Below are positions 51,798 to 63,134 of a stretch of 64,000 bases of DNA, in pieces. Location of the stretch: assembly GCA_003252105.1 (NCBI GenBank), contig QKDL01000010.1, forward strand, positions 1 through 64,000, written 5' to 3'. Position numbers and translations under genes: made by a program. This DNA comes from Arcobacter sp. (GTDB lineage Bacteria > Campylobacterota > Campylobacteria > Campylobacterales > Arcobacteraceae). Each line of letters begins with the position of its first letter. Positions within the stretch are counted from its first letter, which is position 1. The notes beneath the pieces were generated by a model, which was not told the origin of the DNA, made no database searches, and was given only the letters and a program-made list of their open reading frames with translations.

Positions 51798-52991
51798 TTA
51801 AAGTTTTGCAAAAATGATTGCCCCATTTGTTCCTCCAAATCCATAATTAGTACTCATAACACAATTTAATTCTTTTTTTCTAGGTTTATTAGGAATATAG
51901 TCTAAATCACTAGTAAATTGGTTAATTGTAGGAGGCATTATATTTTTATTAAGTGCCATAATAGAAACAACTGCTTCTATTACACCTGTTGCTCCTAAGC
52001 AATGCCCAGTGCTACCTTTTATTGAACTAAGTGGAGGAACTTCTCCAAATACTTCTTTAAAAGCTTTTGTTTCATTTGCATCTCCCAATGGAGTACTTGT
52101 ACCATGAGCATTAATATAATCAATTTTTACATTACCAGACATAGATAATGCAGCGTTCATTGCACGTACTGGTCCATCAGTAGAAGGAGAAGTAATATGC
52201 TCTGCATCTGCACTTTCACCAAAGCCAGAAATTTTTGCATATATTTTTGCTCCTCTTGCTTGTGCATGTTCCAATGTTTCCAATACTAAAGCAGCTGCAC
52301 CTTCACCCATTACAAAACCATCTCTATCTTTATCAAAAGGGCGAGATGCAGTTTTTGGATCATCATTCCTTGTAGATAGAGCTTTCATTACACTAAATCC
52401 ACGTATCCCCATAGATGATATGGTTGATTCACTACCAAGAGCTATCATCACATCTGCCCCATTAGTCATAATTGTTTTTGCAGCCTGTGTTATAGCATGT
52501 AGTCCAGCAGTACATGCTGTAGTTGATGATAAATTAGGTCCTTTAAAATTATGATAAATTGATGCATATCCTGCTAGTAAATTTGTGATAGTTCCAGGTA
52601 TAAAAAATGGAGAAATTTTCTTACCTTGAAAGTTGTTTTCAGTATTTTGTTGAATCATTGGAAGGCCTCCAATACCTGTTGCAGCACTTACTCCAACACG
52701 AGTTGGATTAAAATTATTTGAGTTTAGGTCTGCATCTTTAACTGCTTCATTTAATGCATGCATACCTAAATGTATAAACCTATCTGTTTTTTTAATATCT
52801 TTAGGTCTCATTGAGTTTTCAGGAGAAAACCCTTTTACTTCACTTGCTATTTGTACAATATCTTTAGAAGCATCAAACTGAGTTATAAAATCAACTCCAC
52901 TTATTCCATTTAACATAGCTTGAAATGACTCTTCCGCAGTATTTCCTACTCCTGTTATCATTCCAATTCCTGTAATAACAACTGTTTTCAT
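51798..52991 (-). CDS. fabF: beta-ketoacyl-ACP synthase II (FabF-like)
   Basis: TACTAGLHAITQA (Cys), NAHGTSTPLGD (His), KGSTGHCLGATG (Lys/His). Confidence 0.92.
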   Translation of the reverse strand: MKTVVITGIGMITGVGNTAEESFQAMLNGISGVDFITQFDASKDIVQIASEVKGFSPENSMRPKDIKKTDRFIHLGMHALNEAVKDADLNSNNFNPTRVGVSAATGIGGLPMIQQNTENNFQGKKISPFFIPGTITNLLAGYASIYHNFKGPNLSSTTACTAGLHAITQAAKTIMTNGADVMIALGSESTISSMGIRGFSVMKALSTRNDDPKTASRPFDKDRDGFVMGEGAAALVLETLEHAQARGAKIYAKISGFGESADAEHITSPSTDGPVRAMNAALSMSGNVKIDYINAHGTSTPLGDANETKAFKEVFGEVPPLSSIKGSTGHCLGATGVIEAVVSIMALNKNIMPPTINQFTSDLDYIPNKPRKKELNCVMSTNYGFGGTNGAIIFAKL

Positions 52992-53051
52992 AATTTCTCC
53001 CTGTAAAATTAATTTTGGGTTAGTACGAAAAATATAGTATTATATCCATTT

Positions 53052-53117
53052 TACTAAACCAAATAGTCTAGTTAATTTTACATTTGAAATCCTTTCACTA
53101 GACTTAATGGTCTAGTG
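53052..53117. promoter_or_regulatory. two TetR-operator-like palindromes upstream of fabF-tetR
   Basis: tactaaac-N6-gtctagtt (53052-53073) and perfect cactagac-N6-gtctagtg (53096-53117), start points 44 bp apart. Confidence 0.65.
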
Positions 53118-53404
53118 TAATGTAAAAGATGTGAATATACATTAAGTTTTAATAGATAAATGTAGACAAATAATAAATCTCTTCATCTACTGTAAAAACA
53201 GTTCTTTCATATGTTCATATTTTATGTAATTTATTAGTAAAAGATTAGTATGTTTTTTTCTAGTTTTAGTTGAAGAACCTAAATATAAAGAGGTAAGAAG
53301 ATATGATTATTCGGGGTTATATACTTGATAAAGGAAGAAAAAATAATAGTTTACTTTTTATAGTTCTATTCTTCCTATCAACTCTACAATAGCATTTAAT
53401 TTAA

Positions 53405-53460
53405 AACTAGAAAATTGACCTTTTGAAGTTTGCATAAAATTAAGGGTCAAATTTCTAGTT
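53405..53460 (-). terminator. long inverted repeat downstream of mnmG (possible terminator)
   Basis: 16-nt arms aactagaaaattgacc / ggtcaaatttctagtt, one mismatch, 24-nt loop; 26 bp past the mnmG stop. Confidence 0.5.
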
Positions 53461-53486
53461 GAAGTTGGCATTTAAATTCTCATTAA

Positions 53487-55355
53487 TTAATGTTTCTTAC
53501 AATTAATGTTTAAGTACATATGAATAATATCAAGTGAGGCTGGTGTAATACCCGAAATTTCACTTGCATTAAATAATGTAGGTGGTCTAAATTTTTCTAG
53601 CTTTTCTACTACTTCATTTGATAATCCAGGGATTGATTTGAAATCAAAATTTTCTGGGATTTTCATTTGAAGCATTTTTTTCATTTTTTCTATTTGTTTT
53701 AGTTGTTTTGCTACATATCTATAATATTTCGCTTCTATAATAATTTGCTCTTTTAGATAATCTTCTATGTCTGCTAAACTAGAAACTAGTTTATCAAACT
53801 TGTATTTATCTACTGTGCTTCTTCCAACAATGTCTATTAAAAGAGATCTGTCTTTGATTCTTTCTTCACCTAAGCTTTCTAGTAGTTCTAGATTCTCTTT
53901 TTTTGAAGTAAACCATTCATTTGCCATAAAATCAACTGCTTCTTGAATTACTTGCTTTTTATGTTCCACTTTTGCCATTTGTTCATCATCTATTAGTCCA
54001 AACTCATGACCATAGTGCGAAAGTCTCATATCAGCGCTTTCTTCTCTTAGAAGTAGTCTGTATTCAGCTCGGCTTGTAAACATTCTATATGGTTCATTTG
54101 TACCTTTTGTTACTAAATCATCAATTAAAACACCAATATATGCTTCATCTCGTCTAAGTACAAATGGTTCTTTTCCATCTATTGCTAAACAAGCATTTAT
54201 CCCTGCCATAAGTCCTTGTGATGCTGCTTCTTCATAACCTGTTGTTGCATTTATTTGACCTGCATTGTAAAGGTTATTTATCTTTTTTGTTTCTAAGGTA
54301 TGTTTTAATTCTGTTGGGTCTACATAATCATACTCGATAGCATATCCATATCTTATGATTTTTGCATTTTCAAGTCCCTCAATTGAGTGTATCATCTCTT
54401 TTTGAACATCTATTGGTAGTGAAGTTGAAAGTCCATTTATATAGTATTCTGTTTTCATAGCTGTTTGTGGTTCTAAAAATAGTTGGTGTCTTTCTCTTTC
54501 ACTAAATCTATTGATTTTATCTTCAATACTTGGACAATATCTTGGACCTCTACCTTCTATTTGACCTGTAAACATTGGAGCTCTATGGAAGTTGCTAGAG
54601 ATTTTATCATGTGTTTTTAGATTTGTATATGTTATATAACAAGGGTGTTGTGTAGGGTTAAAATTACTTTTATCTGTTCTAAATGAAAAAGGTGTAGGTT
54701 TTTCATCTCCACCATGCTCTTCCATAACATCAAAGTTAATAGAACTTGCGTCTATTCTTGCTGGCGTTCCTGTTTTAAGTCTCCCAACATTTAGTCCTAA
54801 CTCTTTTAATTGTATTGATAGAGTTGAAGAGGGTAATTCCCATGCACGACCAGCATCATATTTGTTTTCACCAATATGAATAAGTCCTCTCATAAAAGTA
54901 CCCGTTGTAAGGATAACTTTTTTTGCTTTGAACTCCTCACCTAGTTTCGTTTTAACACCATAAACTGTGTTGTCTTCAACTATTAGAGAACTTACTTCAT
55001 CTTGGTAAACTTCAAAGTTTGGTGTGTTGTGACAAACTTTTCTCATATACGTTCTATATTTGTCCATATCTATTTGCGCACGGCTTCCTTGTACTGCTGC
55101 ACCTTTTGAAGCATTTAATACTCTAAATTGAATACCAGCTTCATCAGTACAAAGTCCCATCTCTCCACCAATTGCATCAAGTTCTCTTACTAAGTGACCT
55201 TTAGCAAGTCCACCAATAGCAGGGTTACAACTTGCAGCTCCTATTTGCTCTACTAACATAGTTATAAGTAGGGTTTTTTTACCCATTCTTGCAGCAGCTA
55301 ATGAGGCTTCTATACCTGCATGACCACCACCTACGACTATTACATCATATTCCAT
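53487..55355 (-). CDS. mnmG: tRNA uridine-5-carboxymethylaminomethyl synthesis enzyme MnmG
   Basis: [42 protein letters not shown]. Confidence 0.97.
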   Translation of the reverse strand: MEYDVIVVGGGHAGIEASLAAARMGKKTLLITMLVEQIGAASCNPAIGGLAKGHLVRELDAIGGEMGLCTDEAGIQFRVLNASKGAAVQGSRAQIDMDKYRTYMRKVCHNTPNFEVYQDEVSSLIVEDNTVYGVKTKLGEEFKAKKVILTTGTFMRGLIHIGENKYDAGRAWELPSSTLSIQLKELGLNVGRLKTGTPARIDASSINFDVMEEHGGDEKPTPFSFRTDKSNFNPTQHPCYITYTNLKTHDKISSNFHRAPMFTGQIEGRGPRYCPSIEDKINRFSERERHQLFLEPQTAMKTEYYINGLSTSLPIDVQKEMIHSIEGLENAKIIRYGYAIEYDYVDPTELKHTLETKKINNLYNAGQINATTGYEEAASQGLMAGINACLAIDGKEPFVLRRDEAYIGVLIDDLVTKGTNEPYRMFTSRAEYRLLLREESADMRLSHYGHEFGLIDDEQMAKVEHKKQVIQEAVDFMANEWFTSKKENLELLESLGEERIKDRSLLIDIVGRSTVDKYKFDKLVSSLADIEDYLKEQIIIEAKYYRYVAKQLKQIEKMKKMLQMKIPENFDFKSIPGLSNEVVEKLEKFRPPTLFNASEISGITPASLDIIHMYLNINCKKH

Positions 55356-55435
55356 TAATTTCCTTTTTTAAAAACCTATATTTTAAGTTTTGCAATATAT
55401 TTAAAATGATTGGCTTTTTTTATTTTTTTAAGAGG

Positions 55436-55479
55436 AAATTTCTTAGATAAATGTTTTCTTCCACTTATCTAAGAAATTT
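55436..55479. repeat. 15-bp perfect inverted repeat between mnmG and ribE
   Basis: aaatttcttagataa (55436-55450) / ttatctaagaaattt (55465-55479), 14-nt loop. Confidence 0.85.
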
Positions 55480-55648
55480 ACAGATTCGTTAAAATTAGCT
55501 TCTTAATAATTTTTCGGTATTATACCAAATTATTAAAAAATTACAAAGAACAATTCATTGTTATTTTTAGCAAAATTTAATTTTTGTGCTAAAAAAAAGA
55601 TATAACAACAAAGTCCCTTTTTAAATGGGACATTTTAAAAGGAATTTT

Positions 55649-56260
55649 TTGTTTACAGGTTTGATTCGAGAGATGGCTGAGGTAATCAGTTTTAAAAACA
55701 ATTTTCTTACACTAAAAGCGAAATATAAAGCTAAAATTGGAGACTCTATTGCTGTAAATGGAGCTTGTTTAACTGTTGTTAGATTTACAAGTGATACTTT
55801 TACTGTGGAGCTTTCACCAGAATCTCAAAAAATTCTTGCAATGGAAAACTATAGAGGTAAGGTTCATATAGAACCAGCTATGATGATGGGTGATAGATTT
55901 GAAGGACATATTGTCCAAGGTCATGTGGATTGTTTAGGTACAATAAAGTCTATAAAAAACAATGGAAATTCAACTGATTATATTATCTCAATTCCTAGTG
56001 AGTATGCAAAATATATTATTCCAAAAGGAAGTGTCACTATAGATGGAGTATCATTAACTGTAAATGAGGTTATGAAAGATTCATTTAGACTTACAATTAT
56101 TCCCCACACTATTGATAACACTTTATTTAAAACTTACAAAGTGGGTTCAAAAGTAAATCTAGAAACAGATATGTTTGCTAGATATATTTATAATATGTTT
56201 AAAGGAAAAGATGAAGGATTGACTTGGGATAAAGTTGATTCAATTATGGCTTCGTATTAA
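55649..56260 (+). CDS. ribE: riboflavin synthase subunit alpha
   Basis: FTGLIREMAEV...GDSIAVNGACLTV, EGHIVQGHVD, TIDGVSLTVNEV; TTG start at 55649 gives canonical MFTGLI. Confidence 0.93.
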   Translation: MFTGLIREMAEVISFKNNFLTLKAKYKAKIGDSIAVNGACLTVVRFTSDTFTVELSPESQKILAMENYRGKVHIEPAMMMGDRFEGHIVQGHVDCLGTIKSIKNNGNSTDYIISIPSEYAKYIIPKGSVTIDGVSLTVNEVMKDSFRLTIIPHTIDNTLFKTYKVGSKVNLETDMFARYIYNMFKGKDEGLTWDKVDSIMASY

Positions 56261-57014
56261 TATCATTTTTTCTATAAATAAAAAAATTTTCCTCTTTTAG
56301 TACATGTGCATAGGGTTGGATTAGAGCTTCTTGCATATCTTGCATTTTTGTTATGGATAATACTTTCCCAACTTTAAGCCCTTCAAAGAAGATATTATCC
56401 ATACCTGAAGTTATAACTTCATCCCCTTCATTTACTTCATAAATTATAGGGATGTATTTTATTTTTAAAAGACCTTGTTTTCCTGATGCATGGATGATTC
56501 CAGGGGCTTTATTATTTCCTATAAAAACTGCATAGTTACATTTTTCATTTCCATTTAATAAAGCTTTTGCTTTGTTATTGTCATTTACTACGATACCCGC
56601 AGCATAGTTTTTAGAAATAAGACCTAAAATCTTACTATCTTCCATCGTGTAATCTAACCATACTTTGGTAAAATCATCAAAAGAGATATAAGAAAGTACA
56701 TGTGAAAAAGTAACTTTTTCTTCATACTCTTTTTCTACACCAAGATTTTCTTTTATATTATTTAGTCTATTATTTGCTGATTGGTATAAAATTTTATAAG
56801 TTTTTAAATCAGCATTCTCTTTCTGAAGATTTTGAATTGTTGTTACTTGATAAAAATATTTTTGAGTTGTATTTACAATCGATATTGAAGTGTCTATATA
56901 AAACTTTTTTATCGATGTAAATGGATTAAAATTTGTTGCAATTACTTTGTCTAATTCAAAAATATACCCTAAGCTAATTGCAACAAAAACAAGAAAAAAA
57001 ATGAATTTATTCAT
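56244..57014 (-). CDS. mreC: rod shape-determining protein MreC
   Basis: N-terminal TM, coiled coil, EGDEVITSGMDNIFFEGLKVGKV; overlaps mreB. Confidence 0.92.
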   Translation of the reverse strand: MNKFIFFLVFVAISLGYIFELDKVIATNFNPFTSIKKFYIDTSISIVNTTQKYFYQVTTIQNLQKENADLKTYKILYQSANNRLNNIKENLGVEKEYEEKVTFSHVLSYISFDDFTKVWLDYTMEDSKILGLISKNYAAGIVVNDNNKAKALLNGNEKCNYAVFIGNNKAPGIIHASGKQGLLKIKYIPIIYEVNEGDEVITSGMDNIFFEGLKVGKVLSITKMQDMQEALIQPYAHVLKEENFFIYRKNDINTKP

Positions 57015-58038
57015 TTGTAATTAATTTTAGTAAATCATCCTGATCTAAAACATTACTTGTACCATAAGCAACAGCTAATAATGGCTCTTCGGCAACTTTT
57101 ACAGGTAATTTGATAATATCTGATAGATATTTGTCTAAACCTCTAATTAAAGCACCACCACCAGTTAGGATAACACCATTATCTACAATATCTCCTGCTA
57201 AATCAGGTGGCATATCTTCTAACACTGATCTTACTGCTGATACAATCTCTCGTAAAGGTTCTTTGATAGCTGTTCTAACTCCTTCACTTCCTAGTTCAAT
57301 TGTTGAAAGTAAACCAGAGTTATCTCTACCTTTTACTTTGATTTTTAATTCTTGGTCTTGTTTGATAGCTGAACCAATTTCGATTTTGATATTTTCTGCT
57401 GTTCTTTCCCCAATGTATAGGTTATAGTTTTGTCTTACATATTCCATAATTGATTTGTCAAATTTATCACCAGCTACTTTAATTGATTTAGATAATACAA
57501 GTCCCCCAAGAGAAGTTACACCAATCTCAGTTGTACCACCACCAATATCAACAACAACATAACCAGATGGATCAGCAACAGGAATACCAGCACCAATAGC
57601 AGCTGCCATTGGTTCTTCTACAAGAAATACTTCTCTTGCTCCTGCACTTAAAGCTGATTCTTTTACCGCTTTTCTTTCAACTTGAGTAATACCAAAAGGG
57701 ATACAGATAATTATTCTTGGTCTGATAAACGATTTTCTAGCGTGAGCTTTTTCGATAAAATATCTAATCATCATCTCTGTCATTTCAAAGTCAGCAATAA
57801 CTCCATCTTTCATAGGACGTACCGCTTGAATATTAAGTGGCGTTTTACCAATCATTTGTTTAGCTTCTTGCCCAACTGCTAAAATCTTATCTTTTCCATA
57901 TCTATTACTTTGTACTGCTACAACTGAAGGTTCATTTATAATGATACCTTTTCCTTTTACTGACACAATTGTATTTGCAGTACCTAAATCTATCGCCATA
58001 TCATTAGAAAATAGACCAATTAATTTATCAAACAACAT
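57007..58038 (-). CDS. mreB: rod shape-determining protein MreB
   Basis: MAIDLGTANTIVSVKGKGIIINEPSVVA, VVDIGGGTTEIGV. Confidence 0.98.
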   Translation of the reverse strand: MLFDKLIGLFSNDMAIDLGTANTIVSVKGKGIIINEPSVVAVQSNRYGKDKILAVGQEAKQMIGKTPLNIQAVRPMKDGVIADFEMTEMMIRYFIEKAHARKSFIRPRIIICIPFGITQVERKAVKESALSAGAREVFLVEEPMAAAIGAGIPVADPSGYVVVDIGGGTTEIGVTSLGGLVLSKSIKVAGDKFDKSIMEYVRQNYNLYIGERTAENIKIEIGSAIKQDQELKIKVKGRDNSGLLSTIELGSEGVRTAIKEPLREIVSAVRSVLEDMPPDLAGDIVDNGVILTGGGALIRGLDKYLSDIIKLPVKVAEEPLLAVAYGTSNVLDQDDLLKLITNE

Positions 58039-58050
58039 ATCAAATCCTCT

Positions 58051-59271
58051 TTAAGCTATTTTAGGTTCTTTTTTTAGTGTAACTACCTCTTTCGTGATTG
58101 TTACAGTTTTATCTTTATACGATGGAAGATCATACATAATATCAAGCATAATATCTTCTAAAATTGATCTTAATCCTCTTGCTCCAGTTTTTCTTTCAAT
58201 TGCTAGTTTTGCAACTTCTTTTAGAGCATCTTTTTCAAATTCTAATTTTACACCATCAAGATTGAAAAGTTTGATGTATTGTTTAACTAAAGCATTTTTA
58301 GGTTCAGTTAAAATATGTACCATATCATCTTCACTAATTTCATTTAATGTTGCTATCATATGAAGTCTTCCTATAAGTTCAGGAATAAGTCCATATTTAA
58401 CTAAGTCATGAGCTTCAACATCAGAGATTATGGCATCATCAGTTTTGCTTTTTTTCTCTTGATTAAAACCTAAAACATTTCCACCTTTTTTCTTTTTGAT
58501 GATATCTTCAAGACCATCAAAAGCACCACCACAAATAAATAAAATATTTGTTGTATCAACTTGGATAGCATCTTGACCAGGGTGTTTTCTTCCCCCTTTA
58601 GGTGGAACATTTACCAAAGAACCCTCTACTATTTTAAGTAGTGCTTGCTGTACACCTTCACCTGATACATCTCTCGTGATTGATCTGTTTTCACTCATAC
58701 GTGCTACTTTATCAACTTCATCTATAAAGATAATACCAGTTTCAGCTTTTTTTACATCACCATTTGCAGCTTGTAAAAGTCTTGTTACCACATTTTCAAC
58801 ATCATCACCAACATATCCAGCTTCTGTTAAACTTGTAGCATCTGCAATTGCTAAAGGAACATCAAGATATTTTGCTATTGTTTGAGCCAGTAGTGTTTTA
58901 CCAGAACCAGTAGGTCCTATTAAAAGAACATTTGATTTATTGATTTCTGTATCATCATCTTCAAGTTCATCTTTTCTAAAAATTCTTTTATAGTGGTTAT
59001 ATACTGCAACAGATAAAACTTTTTTTGCTCTGTTCTGACCAACTACATAATCATCTAAAATCTCTTTTAATTGTGCAGGCGTTCTTAACTCTAATTCTTT
59101 TGTTATCTCTTCAGAAGAATACTCTTCCTCATCATCGTCAGATTTTGCTCCTGTCATAATTTCGTAAGCTGCATTTACGCAAGCTTTACAAATACAAGCA
59201 TTGTCTCCTGATATTATCGGGTTCTCATTAGAGTCAGGAGATCCACAAAAATCACATTCTAATTTACTCAT
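58051..59271 (-). CDS. clpX: ATP-dependent Clp protease ATP-binding subunit ClpX
   Basis: N-terminal Cys4 zinc finger, [44 protein letters not shown]. Confidence 0.98.
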   Translation of the reverse strand: MSKLECDFCGSPDSNENPIISGDNACICKACVNAAYEIMTGAKSDDDEEEYSSEEITKELELRTPAQLKEILDDYVVGQNRAKKVLSVAVYNHYKRIFRKDELEDDDTEINKSNVLLIGPTGSGKTLLAQTIAKYLDVPLAIADATSLTEAGYVGDDVENVVTRLLQAANGDVKKAETGIIFIDEVDKVARMSENRSITRDVSGEGVQQALLKIVEGSLVNVPPKGGRKHPGQDAIQVDTTNILFICGGAFDGLEDIIKKKKGGNVLGFNQEKKSKTDDAIISDVEAHDLVKYGLIPELIGRLHMIATLNEISEDDMVHILTEPKNALVKQYIKLFNLDGVKLEFEKDALKEVAKLAIERKTGARGLRSILEDIMLDIMYDLPSYKDKTVTITKEVVTLKKEPKIA

Positions 59272-59285
59272 ATAAAAAAATTCTC

Positions 59286-60068
59286 CTATTTTCTATTAAA
59301 AGGTATGCCTCTTTTAGTATTTAGCACAAAATTTGCTAACTCTAAAACATATCTATTGTCATTTGTTTCAATAAGCTTTTTTGCTATATCTGAAATAGGA
59401 TACCCTGATTCAAAAATAGCTTTATATGCTTTTTTAATCTCATCTATGTCACTTCTATTCTCAAGTCTTCTTCTAAGACCGTTTAAGTTTAGACCTCTTA
59501 AAACAGCACGATTTCCTTCTGCTAAACAAAAAGGTGGAATATCTTGGGTAATTACTGAACCTCCAGCAATCATAACATTTGAACCAATTTTACAAAATTG
59601 ATGAACAGGTGTTAATCCACCTACAACTACATGGTCATCTATTTCTACATGACCAGCAAGTGTTGCTACATTTGCAAAAATACAATTATTTCCAACTATT
59701 ACATCGTGAGCAACGTGGGTATATCCCATGAATAGGTTGTTATCTCCTATTTTAGTTATAGAACCACCACCTTGTGTTCCTGGATTAAACAAAGTATATT
59801 CTCTGATTTTATTATTGTTCCCAATAACTAGTTCTACATCTTCTCCACCAAACTTTAAATCTTGTGGAATTGAACCAAGTGTTGCATGAGAAAAAATTTG
59901 GTTATTTTCTCCAATAGTCGTTTTCCCTTCGATAAGAGTGTGACTTGCAATTGTAGTACCATTGCCAATTTTTACATCTTTGCCAATAACCGTATAAGCA
60001 CCAATTGTGATATCATCACCAAGTTGTGCTCCATCTTCAATAATAGCTGTTTTGTGAATATTATTCAT
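59286..60068 (-). CDS. lpxA: acyl-ACP--UDP-N-acetylglucosamine O-acyltransferase
   Basis: Hexapeptide repeats; [26 protein letters not shown]. Confidence 0.96.
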   Translation of the reverse strand: MNNIHKTAIIEDGAQLGDDITIGAYTVIGKDVKIGNGTTIASHTLIEGKTTIGENNQIFSHATLGSIPQDLKFGGEDVELVIGNNNKIREYTLFNPGTQGGGSITKIGDNNLFMGYTHVAHDVIVGNNCIFANVATLAGHVEIDDHVVVGGLTPVHQFCKIGSNVMIAGGSVITQDIPPFCLAEGNRAVLRGLNLNGLRRRLENRSDIDEIKKAYKAIFESGYPISDIAKKLIETNDNRYVLELANFVLNTKRGIPFNRK

Positions 60069-60079
60069 TCGATTAAACT

Positions 60080-60523
60080 TTATTTATCTACTATCATAGC
60101 TTTTAGTTCTGCTTCAGCAACTAAAGCATCATCTACATAAGCTTTACCATCAAGAACGATTAGCGTTCCTCTTAATTTTTTGATTTCAATTCTATATTCT
60201 AATTTGTCACCAGGTTTAACAGGACTTCTAAATTTAGCTTTATCAATACTCATAAAATATATAACTTTTTTAGCTAATTCCTCTTTTGATAGGTCATTGC
60301 TTTTTAGTGCTAAAACTCCACCAGCTTGTGCCATACCTTCAAGGATTAATACTCCTGGATAGATTGGATGACCTGGGAAGTGCCCCATAAATGCAGGCTC
60401 ACTAATTGAGATATTTTTGTATCCAGTAACTGATTTTCCTTTTTCCATCTCAGTGATTCTATCTACTAATAAAAAAGGGTATCTATGTGGTAAAATATCT
60501 TGAATTTCCATTACATCTAACAT
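60080..60523 (-). CDS. fabZ: 3-hydroxyacyl-ACP dehydratase FabZ
   Basis: [36 protein letters not shown]. Confidence 0.97.
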   Translation of the reverse strand: MLDVMEIQDILPHRYPFLLVDRITEMEKGKSVTGYKNISISEPAFMGHFPGHPIYPGVLILEGMAQAGGVLALKSNDLSKEELAKKVIYFMSIDKAKFRSPVKPGDKLEYRIEIKKLRGTLIVLDGKAYVDDALVAEAELKAMIVDK

Positions 60524-60575
60524 TCTTATATTCCTATGTCTGTTTTAAAAATCATATATTTTATCCAAAACAAAA

Positions 60576-61619
60576 TTAGTTTTGAATTATTTTTGCAACA
60601 TTTTTAGAGCTGCCATATTTTAAATACTCTCTTAACACTGAAACCTTTTTTGAAAACTCTTTTCTATCCATGTTTTGATACTCTTCGTATAAGTTCTCTA
60701 CGGTAACATCTTCTTGTAAAAATTCTTTATGAATAATATCCTTACCCATTTTTTCAAAAAAGATATTAGATAGACCAATATATGGAAGTTTTACAAACTT
60801 CCTACCTATAAAATAATCAAGTTTTTTTGCTATATAACATAAGGTAAAAGGTGTACCAATAAGAGCAGTTTCAAGTGTAGCAGTTCCTGAACAAATAAAT
60901 CCAAATTCTGCTTCATAAATCTCTTTATGTGTATCATTTGAAATTTTAAAATTTTCTAAATTTCCATAAGTTTTTTTTATATATTCTTTATCAAACTTTG
61001 ATGGAATAATCAAAACATGTTCTTTATCTTTTATTTTAGAGCTTAGTTCTCTAAAAATTGGCATAAGATTTGTAATTTCTGTTTTTCTGCTCCCTGGCAT
61101 ATAAACTATTTTGCCACTATTTATAAGTTCTTGTTTGAAATTTTTTATCTCATCTAAAAGTGGATGTCCTACATATGTGATTTTATTTTTATCATTGTAG
61201 ATTTCACTTTCAAAAGGGATGATAGAACAAAGTTTATCACAATACTTTTCTAGTTTTTCAACTCTTTTTCTTTTCCAAGCCCAAGCTTGAGGTAAAATAT
61301 AATAAATAATCTCTTTATTTGGATATGTTTGTCGAAGTTTTTTTGCTAAGGGCAGATTAAATCCTGAGCTATCCATTAGTAAAACCTTATCGCAGTCCCT
61401 AGCAAGTTCTACTAACTCATCTCTTAGTTTAAAAAAGAATCGTATTTTTTTTATAGCATCAACAAATCCCATAATAGCAAGGTGTGAAAGGTCATAAAGG
61501 GGAATTCCTAACTCTTTGTCAAAAACCCCTTTTAGTTCTATATTTTGATCTAAATGTTTTACAAGTTCTTTTAAATGGATATTTGATGAAGTTTCAAGTG
61601 CACTTACTAAAAGCTTCAT
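60576..61619 (-). CDS. lpxB: lipid-A-disaccharide synthase
   Basis: LPQAWAWKRKRVEKLEKYCDKLCSIIPFE, GHPLLDE, GSRKTEI; adjacent to fabZ-lpxA. Confidence 0.93.
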   Translation of the reverse strand: MKLLVSALETSSNIHLKELVKHLDQNIELKGVFDKELGIPLYDLSHLAIMGFVDAIKKIRFFFKLRDELVELARDCDKVLLMDSSGFNLPLAKKLRQTYPNKEIIYYILPQAWAWKRKRVEKLEKYCDKLCSIIPFESEIYNDKNKITYVGHPLLDEIKNFKQELINSGKIVYMPGSRKTEITNLMPIFRELSSKIKDKEHVLIIPSKFDKEYIKKTYGNLENFKISNDTHKEIYEAEFGFICSGTATLETALIGTPFTLCYIAKKLDYFIGRKFVKLPYIGLSNIFFEKMGKDIIHKEFLQEDVTVENLYEEYQNMDRKEFSKKVSVLREYLKYGSSKNVAKIIQN

Positions 61620-62689
61620 ATAATCACTTCTTTTACATCTTCATAAACTATAGAATCTATTTCAAATTCATATTTTCCATCTATTACTTCATCTACTACA
61701 ACTATTGTAGATAAGCCATAAGGATTGTTTGTAACTTTATCTCTAATGTTTAGTTCCGATTCAAAAGTAGGGGGATTAAACATCAAATCTTTTACACTTC
61801 TATATGTACTATTTCCTATCTCATTAAATCTTGTTAGAGGTAAAATTTTTACTTCATCTCTATTTAGATAATAAATTTCATCTTTATCATAGATGATTCT
61901 TCCATTTGTTTTATGTTTACCCAACACTGAATAACATAAAAAATAAGAGGGAATGATTTTCCTATCAATTTTTGTAAGACCACTTAACAATCTATAGTTT
62001 AAAAATCTTTGTTTGATTATTTTAAATGGTATATCTTTTGCTTCTAAATCATCTCTTTTTCTATATAGTTCTAATCTACTTTCAATTGATTCAGGAACAA
62101 TTTGATTTGAAATTGGGGAAAACATCTCATCCATAATTTTATCTTGGTGCTCTCTTTGTGCAGTTAGTGCATAGATACAACCACAATAGTTTTGTCTATA
62201 TAGTGAGTTTTCTTTTACAACTTCACCTTGTTCTTGTGTACCATTTCCGCTTCTATAATCTTTGAAAATAAATTGGCAGTTGTATTTTTCTTCTAGTTCT
62301 TTTCCTATTTTTTCTAATTTATCTTGAGATTTTTTAGGAGAAATAAGTAATGAAGTAGTAAATTTGTTATGTCCTAATTTTAAAGCTTTTTTTACACTAA
62401 CTTCAAGTCTATCATCAAAACACACAGTGCATCTGTCACCTTTTTCCGGTTCGTTTTCTAGTCCTTTTACTTTTTTTAGCCATTCTTTTAGGTTATATGG
62501 TCCTTCAAGTAAAGTTATTCCAAGTTTTTTACAAGAGTATTCAACGTCTAAATATCGTAATCTATACTCCTCATAAGGATGTATATTTGGATCGTAAAAG
62601 AAACCTACAAGCTCTTCATTAGGAAAATCTTCCCTAAGCTTTTCTAAAAAATAATGAGAATCAACTGCACAGCAAATATGAACTAACAA
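61616..62689 (-). CDS. queH: epoxyqueuosine reductase QueH (with C-terminal extension)
   Basis: MLVHICCAVDS, FYDPNIHPYEEYRLR, RCTVCFDDRLE, YRQNYCGCIYAL. Confidence 0.88.
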   Translation of the reverse strand: MLVHICCAVDSHYFLEKLREDFPNEELVGFFYDPNIHPYEEYRLRYLDVEYSCKKLGITLLEGPYNLKEWLKKVKGLENEPEKGDRCTVCFDDRLEVSVKKALKLGHNKFTTSLLISPKKSQDKLEKIGKELEEKYNCQFIFKDYRSGNGTQEQGEVVKENSLYRQNYCGCIYALTAQREHQDKIMDEMFSPISNQIVPESIESRLELYRKRDDLEAKDIPFKIIKQRFLNYRLLSGLTKIDRKIIPSYFLCYSVLGKHKTNGRIIYDKDEIYYLNRDEVKILPLTRFNEIGNSTYRSVKDLMFNPPTFESELNIRDKVTNNPYGLSTIVVVDEVIDGKYEFEIDSIVYEDVKEVII

Positions 62690-62711
62690 AAACTACCTTT
62701 GATGATTTTTT

Positions 62712-63134
62712 TTGTATTATAGTGAAATTTTTTATAACAAAGGATTAGGTATAAAAACTATATTTGCAATTATAATTACAATTTTTATATTTTTTGGCTG
62801 TGCAAATAGACAACCGAAACTGGTTTCGAGTGCAACAATTTTGATAAAAACACCCACTATGAAGTTTTATGATAAAGGTTTCATCTCAAAATATAGTGAC
62901 CATATTAATGTACAAATCTTTTCTGCAGGAAGTGTTATTTTAAATTTAGATATTTTTGATAATAGGGTTTGTAAAGATACTTTTAGTTGTGAGATAAATA
63001 GCTCTTTTAATAAAAAGTATCTTGATAAAAGTTACAAAGATAGTTTTTTAAAAGAACTATTCAGTCAAAATAAAAAACAAATTATCCATAGGGACAAAAA
63101 GAATAATATTTTAATAAAAATCTTAAAAGATTAA
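62712..63134 (+). CDS. hypothetical lipoprotein
   Basis: Lipobox-like IFIFFGC; ORF-track start is TTG and the true start is uncertain. Confidence 0.65.
   Translation: MYYSEIFYNKGLGIKTIFAIIITIFIFFGCANRQPKLVSSATILIKTPTMKFYDKGFISKYSDHINVQIFSAGSVILNLDIFDNRVCKDTFSCEINSSFNKKYLDKSYKDSFLKELFSQNKKQIIHRDKKNNILIKILKD

Noticed and set aside
57110-58885. Plus-strand ORFs antisense to mreB and clpX
   Set aside because: Shadow ORFs of highly conserved genes.
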